Source of the DNA: JALYOC01 sp036675345
GTDB lineage: Bacteria > Myxococcota > Myxococcia > Myxococcales > Myxococcaceae
NCBI GenBank assembly: GCA_036675345.1
Contig: JAKFFE010000017.1
Coordinates: 124,001 to 188,000, forward strand
DNA length: 64,000 nucleotides
Direction of reading: 5' to 3'
The translations under genes and the position numbers were made by a program. Shown here piece by piece: positions 41,125-49,720 of the stretch (the first letter of the stretch is position 1; each line of letters starts with the position of its first letter). The notes below the pieces were generated by a model that worked only from the letters and a program-made list of their open reading frames with translations, was not told the origin of the DNA and ran no database searches.

Positions 41125-42336
41125 GTGCCCTTCGAGCTCTTCGTGGCGCTGCGCTTCCTGCGGGAGGGCAAGGCCCAGACCGCCTTGATCCTGGGCGGCG
41201 TCTCCATGGGGGTGGCGGTGATCGTCTTCCTCTCCGCGCTGATCGGCGGGCTGCAGAAGTCGTTGATCCAGCAGACCCTGGGCTCGCAGGCCCACGTCAC
41301 CCTGCGCGCCCCGGACGAGGCGGCCCGCCCGCTGACCACCGGTCCGGGGGTGCTGCACCTGGTGGATCCTCCCGCCCAGCGGCTGCGGGCGATTGATCAG
41401 TGGCAGCAGACGGTGGAGCTGCTCCGGGGCGCGGAAGGGGTCAGCGCGGTCTCCCCGGTGGCCGCCGGGGCCGCCTTCGCCTCCCGGGGCAACGCCAGTC
41501 GCTCGGTGGCCCTGCGGGGAGTGGATCCGGACAGCTTCCCCTCGATCGTGGATGTCCCCAAGGCGATCACCTCCGGGGTGTGGCGACTGCGGGGCGCGGA
41601 GGCGGTGATCGGCACCGAGCTGGCCTCCCAGCTGGGGGTGTCGGTGGGAGACAAGCTGAGGATCAACACCCCCGAGGGCCGGGACCAATCGTTCCAGATC
41701 ACCGGGATCTTCGATCTGGGGAACAAGGACGTGAACGGCCGCTGGGTGCTGGTGCCGCTGCGCAGCGCCCAGACCCTGCTGGATCTGGTGGGTGGCGCCT
41801 CGGCGATCGAGCTGAAGGTCCAGCAGATCTTCGACGCGGAGGACGTGGCCGTGGGGCTGCAACGGCGGACCGGGCTGGTGGCGGATTCGTGGATGAAGGT
41901 GAACTCGCAGCTGCTGGTGGGGCTGCGCAGCCAGGACAGCTCCAAGACCATGATCCAGACCTTCGTGATCATCGCGGTGGCGCTGGGGATCGCCTCGGTG
42001 CTGATCGTCTCGGTGGTCCAGAAGAGCAAGGAGATCGGCATCCTCAAGGCGATGGGCGCGCAGACCGGCACCGTGCAGCGGATCTTCCTCCTCCAGGGAG
42101 GGATGGTGGGCGCGGTGGGCGCGGTGCTGGGCTGCGGGCTGGGCACCGTCTTTGCCCGCTTCTTCCAGGCGCTGGCGGTGAACGCGGACGGCACGCCCCG
42201 CTTCCCCGCCGACGTGGGGGTGGAGCTGTATGCGGCGGCCTCGCTGATCGCGCTGTGCACCGGGCTGTTCTCCGCGGTGGCCCCGGCGCGGCGGGCGGCC
42301 CGGCTGGACCCGGCCACGGTGATCCGCAATGGCTGA
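41125..42336 (+). CDS. MacB/FtsX-type ABC permease
   Basis: 403 residues from a GTG at 41125. Topology is one N-terminal helix (ALILGGVSMGVAVIVFLSAL), a ~230-residue periplasmic domain, then three helices (FVIIAVALGIASVLIVSVV, GGMVGAVGAVLGCGLGTVF, AAASLIALCTGLFSAV). The conserved KSKEIGILKAMGAQ cytoplasmic loop and the ending ARRAARLDPATVIRNG are those of the LolC/MacB family. It does not contain its own ATPase domain, which is encoded by the next gene (8-base overlap). Probably exports a lipoprotein, peptide or drug. Confidence 0.9.
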   Translation: MPFELFVALRFLREGKAQTALILGGVSMGVAVIVFLSALIGGLQKSLIQQTLGSQAHVTLRAPDEAARPLTTGPGVLHLVDPPAQRLRAIDQWQQTVELLRGAEGVSAVSPVAAGAAFASRGNASRSVALRGVDPDSFPSIVDVPKAITSGVWRLRGAEAVIGTELASQLGVSVGDKLRINTPEGRDQSFQITGIFDLGNKDVNGRWVLVPLRSAQTLLDLVGGASAIELKVQQIFDAEDVAVGLQRRTGLVADSWMKVNSQLLVGLRSQDSSKTMIQTFVIIAVALGIASVLIVSVVQKSKEIGILKAMGAQTGTVQRIFLLQGGMVGAVGAVLGCGLGTVFARFFQALAVNADGTPRFPADVGVELYAAASLIALCTGLFSAVAPARRAARLDPATVIRNG

Positions 42337-43024
42337 GCCGGTCCTGCAGCTGAGCGGGGTGGTGAAGGACTACCCGGGGGTGGAGGTGACCCGGGTGCTG
42401 CACGGGGTGGATCTGCGCCTGGACCAGGGCGAGTTCACCGCACTGATCGGTCCCTCCGGATCAGGAAAGAGCACCCTGCTGAACCTGATCGGGCTGCTGG
42501 ATCGCCCCACCGCGGGCAGCGTCCGGATCGACGGACAGGAGACCACCGGGCTGGATGACGACGGGCTGGCCGGGATGCGGGCCACCCGGCTGGGCTTCAT
42601 CTTCCAGTTCCACCACCTGTTGGCGGCCTTCACCGCGGAGGAGAACGTGGCCATGCCCCTGGCGGCGGCCAGGGGGAGGATGACCGCGCCGATGCGACAG
42701 CGGGCCTCGGCGCTGCTGGAGGAGATGGGCCTGGGGGACCGCAAGCACAACATGGCCACCGCGCTCTCCGGCGGTCAGCAGCAGCGGGTGGCCATTGCCC
42801 GGGCCCTGGTGACCCGCCCTCCCCTGGTGCTGGCCGACGAACCCACCGGCAACCTGGACACCCACACCTCGGATCAGATCTTCGAGCTGATGCGCCGGGT
42901 GAACCGGGAGCACGGGACCACCTTCCTGGTGGTCACCCACGACTCCCGCCTGGCGGAGCGGTGCGATCGGATCCTGGAGATCGTGGACGGGCGGCTGGTC
43001 CGGGATCAGCGACGGGGGGAGTAG
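42329..43024 (+). CDS. LolD/MacB-type ABC ATPase
   Basis: 231 residues. It has Walker A GPSGSGKST, the Q-loop FIFQFHHL typical of the LolD/MacB group, signature ALSGGQQQRVAIARAL, Walker B LVLADEPTGNLDT and the switch His in LVVTHDSRLAERC. The gene overlaps the end of the permease gene by 8 bases. Together with the adaptor and permease it makes one tripartite exporter. Confidence 0.93.
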   Translation: MAEPVLQLSGVVKDYPGVEVTRVLHGVDLRLDQGEFTALIGPSGSGKSTLLNLIGLLDRPTAGSVRIDGQETTGLDDDGLAGMRATRLGFIFQFHHLLAAFTAEENVAMPLAAARGRMTAPMRQRASALLEEMGLGDRKHNMATALSGGQQQRVAIARALVTRPPLVLADEPTGNLDTHTSDQIFELMRRVNREHGTTFLVVTHDSRLAERCDRILEIVDGRLVRDQRRGE

Positions 43025-43098
43025 GCCGGGTTTGGCTTCCCCGATCTGGCGCCATCTGGTCTGATCGGCGCTCCACCTCCCAGCCCCTCCAGGACCGC

Positions 43099-43452
43099 TT
43101 GAGCGACCTTCCTCCCTGTCCCCAGTGCAGCTCCGGCTACGCCTATCCCGACCCCAGCGGATTCCTGGTCTGCCCGGAGTGCGGACACGAGTGGTCTGCC
43201 ACCGCCCAGCCGTCGACGGAGCAGCCCACGGAGGGCGCCCGGGTGGTGCGCGACTCGGTGGGCAACATCCTCCAGGACGGCGACTCGGTCACCGTGATCA
43301 AGGATCTGAAGGTGAAGGGCTCCACCTCCGGGCTCAAGGCCGGAACGAAGGTGAAGAACATCCGGCTGGTGGAGGGGGACCACGACATCGACTGCCGCAT
43401 CGAGGGCATCGGACCGATGGGCCTCAAGTCGGAGTTCGTGAAGAAGCTCTGA
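43099..43452 (+). CDS. yjdM: YjdM/PhnA-family zinc-ribbon protein
   Basis: 117 residues from a TTG (LSDLPPCPQC). An N-terminal zinc ribbon (CPQC and CPECGHEW) is followed by the PhnA domain (VRDSVGNILQDGDSVTVIKDLKVKGSTS, KVKNIRLVEGDHDIDCRIEG and the C-terminal MGLKSEFVKK). The length is normal for YjdM. The exact function is not established. No ATG occurs in frame between the zinc ribbon and the upstream stop region, so the TTG is chosen. Confidence 0.88.
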   Translation: MSDLPPCPQCSSGYAYPDPSGFLVCPECGHEWSATAQPSTEQPTEGARVVRDSVGNILQDGDSVTVIKDLKVKGSTSGLKAGTKVKNIRLVEGDHDIDCRIEGIGPMGLKSEFVKKL

Positions 43453-43501
43453 GCGGAGGAGCGGCCGGAGCTGCCAGCTCCCCCCAGGTCAGAGCCGGGA
43501 A

Positions 43502-43526
43502 GGAGAGCGGCCGGAGCGGCCTCTCC
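43502..43526. terminator. Hairpin between convergent genes
   Basis: GGAGAGCGGCC and GGCCTCTCC form a stem across a short loop, between the end of yjdM and the convergent endonuclease gene. No strong T-run follows. It could terminate transcription from either side. Confidence 0.4.
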
Positions 43527-43545
43527 CCCTCTGCGGACCGCGGAT

Positions 43546-44847
43546 CTAGAAGTCGGAGATCCGGTCGGCCAGGTGGCTGTACTCGACGAACTTGTTGGTG
43601 TTGCCCTGGTGGCCGGCGATGGCCTGGTTGCGGGCGCGCTCGGCGTCGTCCACCGGATCCGCCCGGTTCCACTGACGGATGGCCGCCTCTTCGGAGGGGG
43701 AGATGGTGTTGCCGTACTCAGTGGCGAAGTAGAAGAGAGCGCGCGCCACGTTGCCCTTGTGATCATCGGGCGGCTCGTAGACCTGGTTGCCCTGGGCATC
43801 CAGGCCGAACTTGCTGCCGTCCTGCTCCCACTTCACGGTGACCACCTCTCCAAACGGGAAGGATCCCCGGCGGCTGTTCGCCTGGCTGTCGGTGGGGAAC
43901 AGGTGGTGCAGGTCGCTCTTGGCAACGCCGCTGGCGCCCTTCGACTGCGGCCAGGTGTGCTCGACGTTCATCACCGAGCTGTTGGGGGGCTTGCCGGCGG
44001 GAACTTCGCGGTCGGTGTAGACGCACTGCACCTTGCCGCCCACCACATCCAGGCTGCCGAAGATGATCTCGCGCGCGGCGCCGTAGCTGACCACGTGCTT
44101 GTTGCGGCTGTCGGCCTTGATCGCGGCCTCCAGCGCACCGTCCCGGAGGTTGCCGTAGGGGTCGGTGGTCGGGTCGGTGGGATCCGTGGGATCAGTCGGG
44201 TCCGTGGGATCCGTCGGGTCGGTCGGATCCGTGGGGTCCGTCGGGTCGGTGGGATCCGTCGGGTCGGTGGTGCCGCCCGGAGTGATCGTCAGCGCCCACT
44301 TGTTGAGGGTTCCGAAGCCGCCCTTGGTCTGGTCGTCGATCTGCAGGGTCCACACCCCGCCGGACTGCTCACCCGCGAAGGCCTCGGCGAAGTTGAACTT
44401 CCCCTTGATGTCGTCCGCGGAGCCGCCGGTGCGGTCATGGACCACCACCGACTTCCCGGAGGGGCTGGTGAGCACCACCTTCAGGTCACCCTTGCGGCCG
44501 TGATCCAGGTCCAGCGCCAGCTCCAGATCCTTGAGCGGGAAGTTGTCCTTCACCTCCAGGGTCGAGGTGTAGACCTTCTGGCGGTCGTCGATCCGGGTCT
44601 TGGGAGAGGACTCCACGAGCACCGGGGCCTGCTCGCGGGCGCCGAAGGAGAGATTGGCCAGCGGGACGTGACCGGCGGCGCTGGGGGTCCCCAGGCTGAC
44701 CGGGGCGGAACGAGCCCCCCCGTCGAACTGCGAGACGGAGCTGTTGCGGGCGGAGGACTCGGTCCCTGCCACCGGGCGCGAAGGCTCGGTGCTGCTGGTG
44801 CGGGTCGAGGAGATCGGGCTCGGGGGGGCGCCACCAATGCGTTGCAT
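43546..44847 (-). CDS. P-domain-endonuclease I fusion
   Basis: 433 residues. The N-terminal ~60 residues are Ser-rich with no clear signal peptide. Next is a proprotein-convertase P-like beta domain (LDHGRKGDLKVVLTSPSGKSV, HDRTGGSADDIKG, GVWTLQIDDQTKGGFGTLNKW). A linker of about ten DPT repeats follows. The C-terminal part is an endonuclease I domain: NVEHTWPQS, SDLHHLFPTDSQANSRR and FPFGEVV hold the active His and Asn. Endonuclease I enzymes cut DNA non-specifically outside the cell. The missing signal suggests another secretion route, as the P-domain often marks exported proteins. Confidence 0.85.
   Translation of the reverse strand: MQRIGGAPPSPISSTRTSSTEPSRPVAGTESSARNSSVSQFDGGARSAPVSLGTPSAAGHVPLANLSFGAREQAPVLVESSPKTRIDDRQKVYTSTLEVKDNFPLKDLELALDLDHGRKGDLKVVLTSPSGKSVVVHDRTGGSADDIKGKFNFAEAFAGEQSGGVWTLQIDDQTKGGFGTLNKWALTITPGGTTDPTDPTDPTDPTDPTDPTDPTDPTDPTDPTDPTTDPYGNLRDGALEAAIKADSRNKHVVSYGAAREIIFGSLDVVGGKVQCVYTDREVPAGKPPNSSVMNVEHTWPQSKGASGVAKSDLHHLFPTDSQANSRRGSFPFGEVVTVKWEQDGSKFGLDAQGNQVYEPPDDHKGNVARALFYFATEYGNTISPSEEAAIRQWNRADPVDDAERARNQAIAGHQGNTNKFVEYSHLADRISDF
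44161..44272 (-). repeat. 9-bp tandem repeat coding a DPT linker
   Basis: About ten copies of a 9-base unit (variants of GTCGGGTCG and GTGGGATCC on the rightward strand) encode DPT repeats between the P-like domain and the nuclease. The unit keeps the frame, so linker length can vary by slippage. Confidence 0.9.
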
Positions 44848-44964
44848 GTAGGATTTTCGCGCCTAAGCATCCGAAGTTGCGCCGGGAGGCATCGATTCCC
44901 GTCCCAGCACCATCGACCTCTCCAACCCATTGAAATCCTTGCGCTCTTTGGTCGCTCAGCCGGT

Positions 44965-46146
44965 TCAGGGTTGGGGCAGCACGATCTCGAAGCGGCACCC
45001 CTGCCCCTCCCTCGCTCCCCGCAGGTGGATCTGCCCCCGATGCGCGGCCACGATCCGCTTGGTGATCGCCAATCCCAGGCCGGTGCCCGTCTGCTTGGTG
45101 GTGAAGAACGGCTCGAACATCCGGGCGCGCAGCTCCGGCGGCACCCCCGGGCCCTCGTCCTCGACGCTGATCATGCAGGCGCTGGGCGTGGACTCGAACT
45201 GCACCCGGATCGACGCGCCTTCCGGCGAGGCCTGGAGCGCGTTTCGCATCAGGTTCACCACCGCGATCTCCAGCAGGTCTGGGTCCGCCTGGGCAGTGCC
45301 CTCGCCCTGGAGGACAAGGCGGGCCAAGGCCGTCGGGTCGGCCGCGATCCGCGCACAGCGCTGCAGCAGCAACGTCAGATCCAACGGCCGGGTGCGCGCC
45401 GTCAGCGGCCGGGCCAGCACCAGCAGGTCGGTGACGAAGCGTTCGAGCTTGGCCACCTCCTCGCGGATCATGTCCAGCAACAGAGGGGACTCACCCGCTC
45501 CGGAGCGGATCAGCGAGACCGCGTTGGAGATCGCCGCCAGCGGATTGCGGACCTCGTGGGCCACCGCGGCCGCCGCCTCCCCCACCGTCGCCAGCCGCTG
45601 CTGGTCCGACTGCTCCTGGCGCAAGCGGCGCAGCTCTTCCAGCTGCCGCCGGGTGATCACCAGCCGGTGCGCGCCAAAGGTGGCCGCGAAGGCAACCGTG
45701 GCCACCGATCCCAGGTAGCTGCCCGGGTGGTGATCGCCCGGCTGCGAGACGATCAGCAAGGTCGCGGCGGCCGCGCAGGAGGCCCCCGCCGCGATCACCG
45801 GGAGGAGATCGTCGGGCAGCGTCACCGCCACTACCAGCGGCAGCACCAGCAGGAACTCGAAGGGCGCCTTCTGGGCGATATAGGCGGCCAGGAGCACCAG
45901 GCCGGTGGCCGTCACCAGCAACCCGGCCAGGGCTCGAGGGCGGGTGCGCCGGGGCAGCCGCGGAATTCCCCAGGCCCCCAGCAGGAACAGGGTCGCCTCC
46001 AGCTGGTGGGCCCAGAACGCCGGCCAGATCGGCTGGACCCCGACCACGAAGGTGAAGCCGAAGCTCCCCGAGGCCAGCGCGTAGGTGAGCAGGACCCGCC
46101 GCAGATGCAGCGCAGCAGAATCCGGGAGTGCTGGAGGGGGAGTCAT
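44965..46146 (-). CDS. Membrane sensor histidine kinase
   Basis: 393 residues from the ATG at 46146 (MTPPPALPDSAALHL); an ATG eight codons upstream is possible. Five or six membrane helices fill the first ~170 residues (LLTYALASGSFGFTFVV, ALAGLLVTATGLVLLAAYI, FEFLLVLPLVVAVTL). The H-box is VAHEVRNPLAAISNAVSLI, the N-box NLMRNALQASPEG, and G-boxes EDEGPGVPPE and GTGLGLAITKRIVAAHRG. No receiver is present and no response regulator is adjacent. The gene is followed by the convergent-free gap to the endonuclease gene. The signal is unknown. Confidence 0.9.
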   Translation of the reverse strand: MTPPPALPDSAALHLRRVLLTYALASGSFGFTFVVGVQPIWPAFWAHQLEATLFLLGAWGIPRLPRRTRPRALAGLLVTATGLVLLAAYIAQKAPFEFLLVLPLVVAVTLPDDLLPVIAAGASCAAAATLLIVSQPGDHHPGSYLGSVATVAFAATFGAHRLVITRRQLEELRRLRQEQSDQQRLATVGEAAAAVAHEVRNPLAAISNAVSLIRSGAGESPLLLDMIREEVAKLERFVTDLLVLARPLTARTRPLDLTLLLQRCARIAADPTALARLVLQGEGTAQADPDLLEIAVVNLMRNALQASPEGASIRVQFESTPSACMISVEDEGPGVPPELRARMFEPFFTTKQTGTGLGLAITKRIVAAHRGQIHLRGAREGQGCRFEIVLPQP

Positions 46147-46245
46147 CTGCGCGGGCTGGCCGCACCCCACTCTACCCTTGATGCCGGGCGCACCCTACCC
46201 AGGGCCCAAAGGCGGAGACCTCCTCCGACTTCCGACCGGCCCCGC

Positions 46246-47142
46246 TCATCCCCGGAACGTCTCCAGCAGAAAGCGCATGAACGCGACCACGTTGCTGGAC
46301 CGGGCGCGCCCCTCGGTGGTGAGGGCGTGGATTGCCGGCCCGGGGGCGCTGAACCCCGGGAGGAGCTCGACCAGCCGCCCCTGACGGATCGGCTCGTCGA
46401 CCATGAAGTCCAGCAGCTGCCCCACGCCCATCCCGGCCTCGGCCGCCTCCAGCAGAGAGGTGCCGTGGTCGATCAAGAGGTTCCCGCCGGCGCGCACGGT
46501 CCTCTCCTTGCCGCCCTCGCGGAACACCCACTCCCGGGGTTTCCCGTCCGGGGCCAGGAACCTCAGCGCGTTGTGCTCGGCCAGCTCCACGGGGGACCGG
46601 GGCGCCGGGTAGCGGGCCAGGTAGGCGGGCGCGGCGACGGTCACCCAGCGGGTCTTGCGCAGCAGCCGCGACACCAGGCTGGAGCTCTGCAGCTCCCCCA
46701 TCCGGATCGCCACATCGAAGCTCTCGTCGGCCAGCTTGGCCAGCCGGTCGCTCAGGCTCAGCCGGAAGGAGAGCCGCGGGTATTGCGCCGCCAGCCGCTC
46801 CAGGTTCGGGACCACCAGCGGCGCCAGGATGAAGGGCATCGTCACCGCCAGCTCGCCCTGCGGTTCGCTCTTCGCGGTCTGCATCGCCTCGCGCGCGCCC
46901 TGGACGCTGAGCACCGCCTGGCGGCACCGCTCCAGGAACACCTCCCCGGCCCGGGTCAGCGCCACCACCCGCGAGCTGCGGTCCAGCAGCTTCACCCCCA
47001 GCTCCTCCTCCAGCTTCTTCACCGCCTTGCTGATCGCGGCAGTGGTCACTCCCAGCTCGGCCGCCGCGCGGCTGAAGCTGCGCTGCTCCGCGGTGCGGAC
47101 GAAGGGGAGAACCCCGGCGAAGAGATCGACGCGCGTGCTCAT
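46246..47142 (-). CDS. LysR-family regulator
   Basis: 298 residues, normal length. The N-terminal winged HTH shows FSRAAAELGVTTAAISKAVKKLEEELGVKLLDRSSR and VALTRAGEVFLERC, the most conserved LysR segment. The C-terminal periplasmic-binding-like effector domain follows. It lies 97 bases from the divergent reductase gene, so it probably controls that gene and itself, as LysR proteins usually do. A candidate binding region (ACTTGAGGTTAACGATAGG) lies close to its own start, but no perfect T-N11-A palindrome is clear. Confidence 0.92.
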   Translation of the reverse strand: MSTRVDLFAGVLPFVRTAEQRSFSRAAAELGVTTAAISKAVKKLEEELGVKLLDRSSRVVALTRAGEVFLERCRQAVLSVQGAREAMQTAKSEPQGELAVTMPFILAPLVVPNLERLAAQYPRLSFRLSLSDRLAKLADESFDVAIRMGELQSSSLVSRLLRKTRWVTVAAPAYLARYPAPRSPVELAEHNALRFLAPDGKPREWVFREGGKERTVRAGGNLLIDHGTSLLEAAEAGMGVGQLLDFMVDEPIRQGRLVELLPGFSAPGPAIHALTTEGRARSSNVVAFMRFLLETFRG

Positions 47143-47239
47143 TTCAACTTGAGGTTAACGATAGGTTTCCCAAGCAAGCATGGTCAACCGGGTTCCGGCC
47201 CCCTACCTTTCACCCAGAACCCAGGAAGCGGAGGCAGTC

Positions 47240-47923
47240 ATGAACATCGGAGTCCTTGGAACGCAGGTGGTGGGCAAGACGCTGGCCGGCAAGCTGGGCG
47301 AGCTGGGCCACACGGTGAAGCTGGGAACGCGGGACGTGAAGGCCACCCTGGCCCGCAACGAGAACGACATGGTCGGGGGACCCCCGGTGCGGACCTGGCT
47401 GGAGACCCATCCCCAGGCCAGCCTGGGTACCTTCGCCGAGGCCGCCCGCTTCGGCGAGGTGGTGATCAACGCGCTGTCCGGCGGCGGCGCCCTCCCCGGC
47501 CTCAACGCCGCGGGAGCGGACGCGCTGGAGGGGAAGATCCTGATCGACGTCTCCAACCCGCTCGACTTCTCGAAGGGAATGCCGCCCACGCTGATCGTCG
47601 CCAACACCGACTCGCTGGGCGAACAGATCCAGCGCGCCTTCCCCAAGACCCGGGTGGTGAAGACCCTGAACACGGTCAACGCCCTGCTGATGGTGAACCC
47701 GAGGCAGCTCAAGGACGGGGACCACTCGATCTTCGTGGCCGGGAACGATCCGGCCGCCAAGACCGAGGTCACCCGCCTGCTCCAGGAAGGGTTCGGCTGG
47801 AAGGACGTGATCGATCTGGGCGACATCACCATGGCCCGCGGCGTCGAGATGTGGCTCCCGCTCTGGGTCCGGATGTGGGGCGCGCTGAAGACCCCGATGT
47901 TCAACCTGAAGATCGTCCGGTAG
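47240..47923 (+). CDS. F420H2:NADP-oxidoreductase-like NAD(P)-binding protein
   Basis: 227 residues from the ATG at 47240 (MNIGVLGTQVVGKTLAGKL), preceded by a GGAAGCGGAGG purine-rich site. The Rossmann motif is GVLGTQVVGKTLA, a variant of GxGxxG with Gln. Segments such as GHTVKLGTRD, INALSGGGALP, ILIDVSNPLDF, RVVKTLNTVNALLMV, FVAGNDPAAKTEV and VIDLGDITMARGVEMWLPLW are as in the NADPH-dependent F420 reductase / DUF-type dehydrogenase group. Cofactor and substrate are uncertain. Divergent to the LysR gene, which probably regulates it. Confidence 0.88.
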   Translation: MNIGVLGTQVVGKTLAGKLGELGHTVKLGTRDVKATLARNENDMVGGPPVRTWLETHPQASLGTFAEAARFGEVVINALSGGGALPGLNAAGADALEGKILIDVSNPLDFSKGMPPTLIVANTDSLGEQIQRAFPKTRVVKTLNTVNALLMVNPRQLKDGDHSIFVAGNDPAAKTEVTRLLQEGFGWKDVIDLGDITMARGVEMWLPLWVRMWGALKTPMFNLKIVR

Positions 47924-47944
47924 CGCGAACGCGCCGCGGAGGGA

Positions 47945-48421
47945 CTATCCGGGCCGAGCGCCGCTCGCCGCGTACTCACGAATGAGTCCCTCGTAGGCGG
48001 TCATTTCCGGCAGCTTCGCGAAGGAATGCACCGCAGAGGTGACCGCCCACGGCAGCCTCTCGTCGGTGTGGGTTTCGATGTACGGCGAGAACCAACTCCG
48101 GTCGTCAAGCAGGGTCGGTCGGACGTTGACGAAGCCGTCGATTCCCTCGGGCCGCGTGAACATCCAGGTCATGCAGTAGCCACAGAACATGTGCTTCGAC
48201 GCGCCGTGCAGGCCACCCACGACTGGCTCTCCGGAGAGAATCTGAAAGCCAGGAGTGGGAACCGCCAACGAGAGGCTAAACGCGCTGGAGCTCATCCGCT
48301 GGCATCCCCCGCAGTGGCAGGCCATCGAGAGCAGCGGGGGCTCGGTGACTCGCACCCTGATTCGTTCGCAGCGGCACCGCCCGGCCCACGGCAGCTTCCA
48401 ATCGGCACTTCGCTCATCCAT
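47945..48421 (-). CDS. GFA-family (glutathione-dependent formaldehyde-activating type) protein
   Basis: 158 residues. The GFA zinc pattern is present: GRCRCERIRVRV (Cys pair), ACHCGGCQRMSSSAF (Cys-His-Cys...Cys) and MFCGYCMTWMFT (Cys pair). Many such proteins are named for formaldehyde activation but only a few were shown to act on S-hydroxymethylglutathione; the substrate here is unknown. It lies in the same strand as, and 109 bases beyond, the ACP gene. Codon use is like that of the neighbouring biosynthetic genes. Confidence 0.88.
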   Translation of the reverse strand: MDERSADWKLPWAGRCRCERIRVRVTEPPLLSMACHCGGCQRMSSSAFSLSLAVPTPGFQILSGEPVVGGLHGASKHMFCGYCMTWMFTRPEGIDGFVNVRPTLLDDRSWFSPYIETHTDERLPWAVTSAVHSFAKLPEMTAYEGLIREYAASGARPG

Positions 48422-48530
48422 CCCGCGAACCTAGTCCGTTGATTGCCTGCTGAGCGATCTCGCCGTCGAGGCGGCGTCCGCCGCAGACTTCGATGCGCTC
48501 CTGCGAGGTGCAGGGGCGGCAACAGCCCCT

Positions 48531-48785
48531 TCAAGGGTGGGAGTCCGTCCGCGACGCCAGGAACTGCGCAAGGGCGCTTAGGCTGGGATGATCCCACATG
48601 GCGGAGGGCCGGATGCGGACCCCCAGGGACTTCTGGAGTCTGGCCGCGATCTGCGTGAGCTCGACGGAGCTGAGCCCCAGGTGGAAGAGCGGGACGGCGG
48701 CGTCCACCTCCTCCGGCCGCACCTTGAGCGCGTCGGCGACGGCGTGCCGGAGAAGCTTCTCGATCTCCTTCTCGGTGTGCCTCAC
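48531..48785 (-). CDS. Acyl carrier protein
   Basis: 84 residues from the GTG at 48785 (VRHTEKEIEKLLRHAVADAL); the frame is open upstream only because it overlaps the desaturase end. The phosphopantetheine attachment site is HLGLSSVEL, in which the Ser after GLS replaces the usual GxDS. The remaining helices (LTQIAARLQKSLGVRIRPSA) match ACPs used with specialised biosynthesis. Its GTG overlaps the desaturase stop (GTGA), so it is made together with that enzyme and is the probable substrate carrier for it. Confidence 0.88.
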   Translation of the reverse strand: MRHTEKEIEKLLRHAVADALKVRPEEVDAAVPLFHLGLSSVELTQIAARLQKSLGVRIRPSAMWDHPSLSALAQFLASRTDSHP

Positions 48786-49690
48786 GGGTCGACGTCCTCG
48801 GTCGCAGCTCGCTTCTCTGCCAGTCCAAGCCACATCAACCCGCGGATGCACCACGCGCCCACATCAGGCTCCCACCAGCGAAGGCGGTTGTCCGGACTGC
48901 CCGGTCGGGCGTGGTGGCTGTTGTGGAGCGACGCGCCAAAGGTGAACGGTGCAAGCCACAGCATGTTCCCGCTTCGATCCGCCGTCTCGAAGGGGCGACT
49001 CCCCCATCCGTGGCAGATGGAGCTCACCAGGAAGGTCAGGTGCTGTCCCACGAAGATGCGAACGCCGCCTCCGAAGATCGCACCCTCCCAGGCCCCGCTC
49101 CAGGAGCCCGCCAATGCCCCCCCGATCGCCGCGGGAAGCGCGACCCCAGCCAGCGCGAAGGCCGGATACCAACGATCGATGGCGGCAAGTCCGGGGTCGT
49201 CGACGATGTCCCGGGCAAAGCGGCCCACCGAGGCGCGCTCGCGGTGAAAGAACCACCCCACATGGGAGAAGAGAATGCCGCGAAGACGCGCCCACCCGCC
49301 TGGGCCGAAGCGGAAAGGCGAGTGGGGATCTTCCCGACCGTCCGAATAGGCGTGGTGCTTGCGGTGATGCGCGACCCAGTACGAGGCGGGGCCCTGAAGG
49401 GCCATGGTCCCCAGGATCGCCAGCGTGACGCGCACCGGAGTGGTGGCCGAGAAGGCGCGGTGGCTGAAGAGCCGGTGGTACCCCACCTCCACCCCGATCC
49501 CTGCCAGGACGTACAGGAGCAGGAACGGTACAATCGCTGACACGCCGGGAGGAGCATGCAGGGCCCGCAGCCCTGCGACTCCCACCGCAAGGACGGGCAG
49601 GAGCAGCACAACCGCAAAGGCTACGCGCTGCCGCAGCAGAATCGCGGGGCGGGCCACCGTCACTCCCGGAATGACGTCAGGAAGAGGCAT
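48782..49690 (-). CDS. Membrane fatty-acid desaturase
   Basis: 302 residues. The three histidine clusters of stearoyl-type desaturases are intact: HRLFSHRAF, HHRKHHAYSD and LHNSHHARPG. Four to five membrane helices flank them (FAVVLLLPVLAVGVAG, IVPFLLLYVLAGIGVEV, YPAFALAGVALPAAIGG). It should introduce a double bond into a membrane-bound or ACP-bound acyl chain, using O2 and a di-iron site. It is coupled to the ACP gene by a stop/start overlap and shares a 30-base divergent promoter region with the NRPS gene, so it is probably part of that pathway. An alternative GTG lies nine codons downstream. Confidence 0.92.
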   Translation of the reverse strand: MPLPDVIPGVTVARPAILLRQRVAFAVVLLLPVLAVGVAGLRALHAPPGVSAIVPFLLLYVLAGIGVEVGYHRLFSHRAFSATTPVRVTLAILGTMALQGPASYWVAHHRKHHAYSDGREDPHSPFRFGPGGWARLRGILFSHVGWFFHRERASVGRFARDIVDDPGLAAIDRWYPAFALAGVALPAAIGGALAGSWSGAWEGAIFGGGVRIFVGQHLTFLVSSICHGWGSRPFETADRSGNMLWLAPFTFGASLHNSHHARPGSPDNRLRWWEPDVGAWCIRGLMWLGLAEKRAATEDVDP

Positions 49691-49720
49691 CCGACCTCAA
49701 TTCTACAGGATCTCGTCTTC

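Noticed and set aside
43573..47985. Very long rightward frame (1470 codons)
   Set aside because: It is antisense to the endonuclease, kinase and LysR genes, rich in His/Gln/Gly, and has no domain; a typical shadow in G+C-rich DNA.
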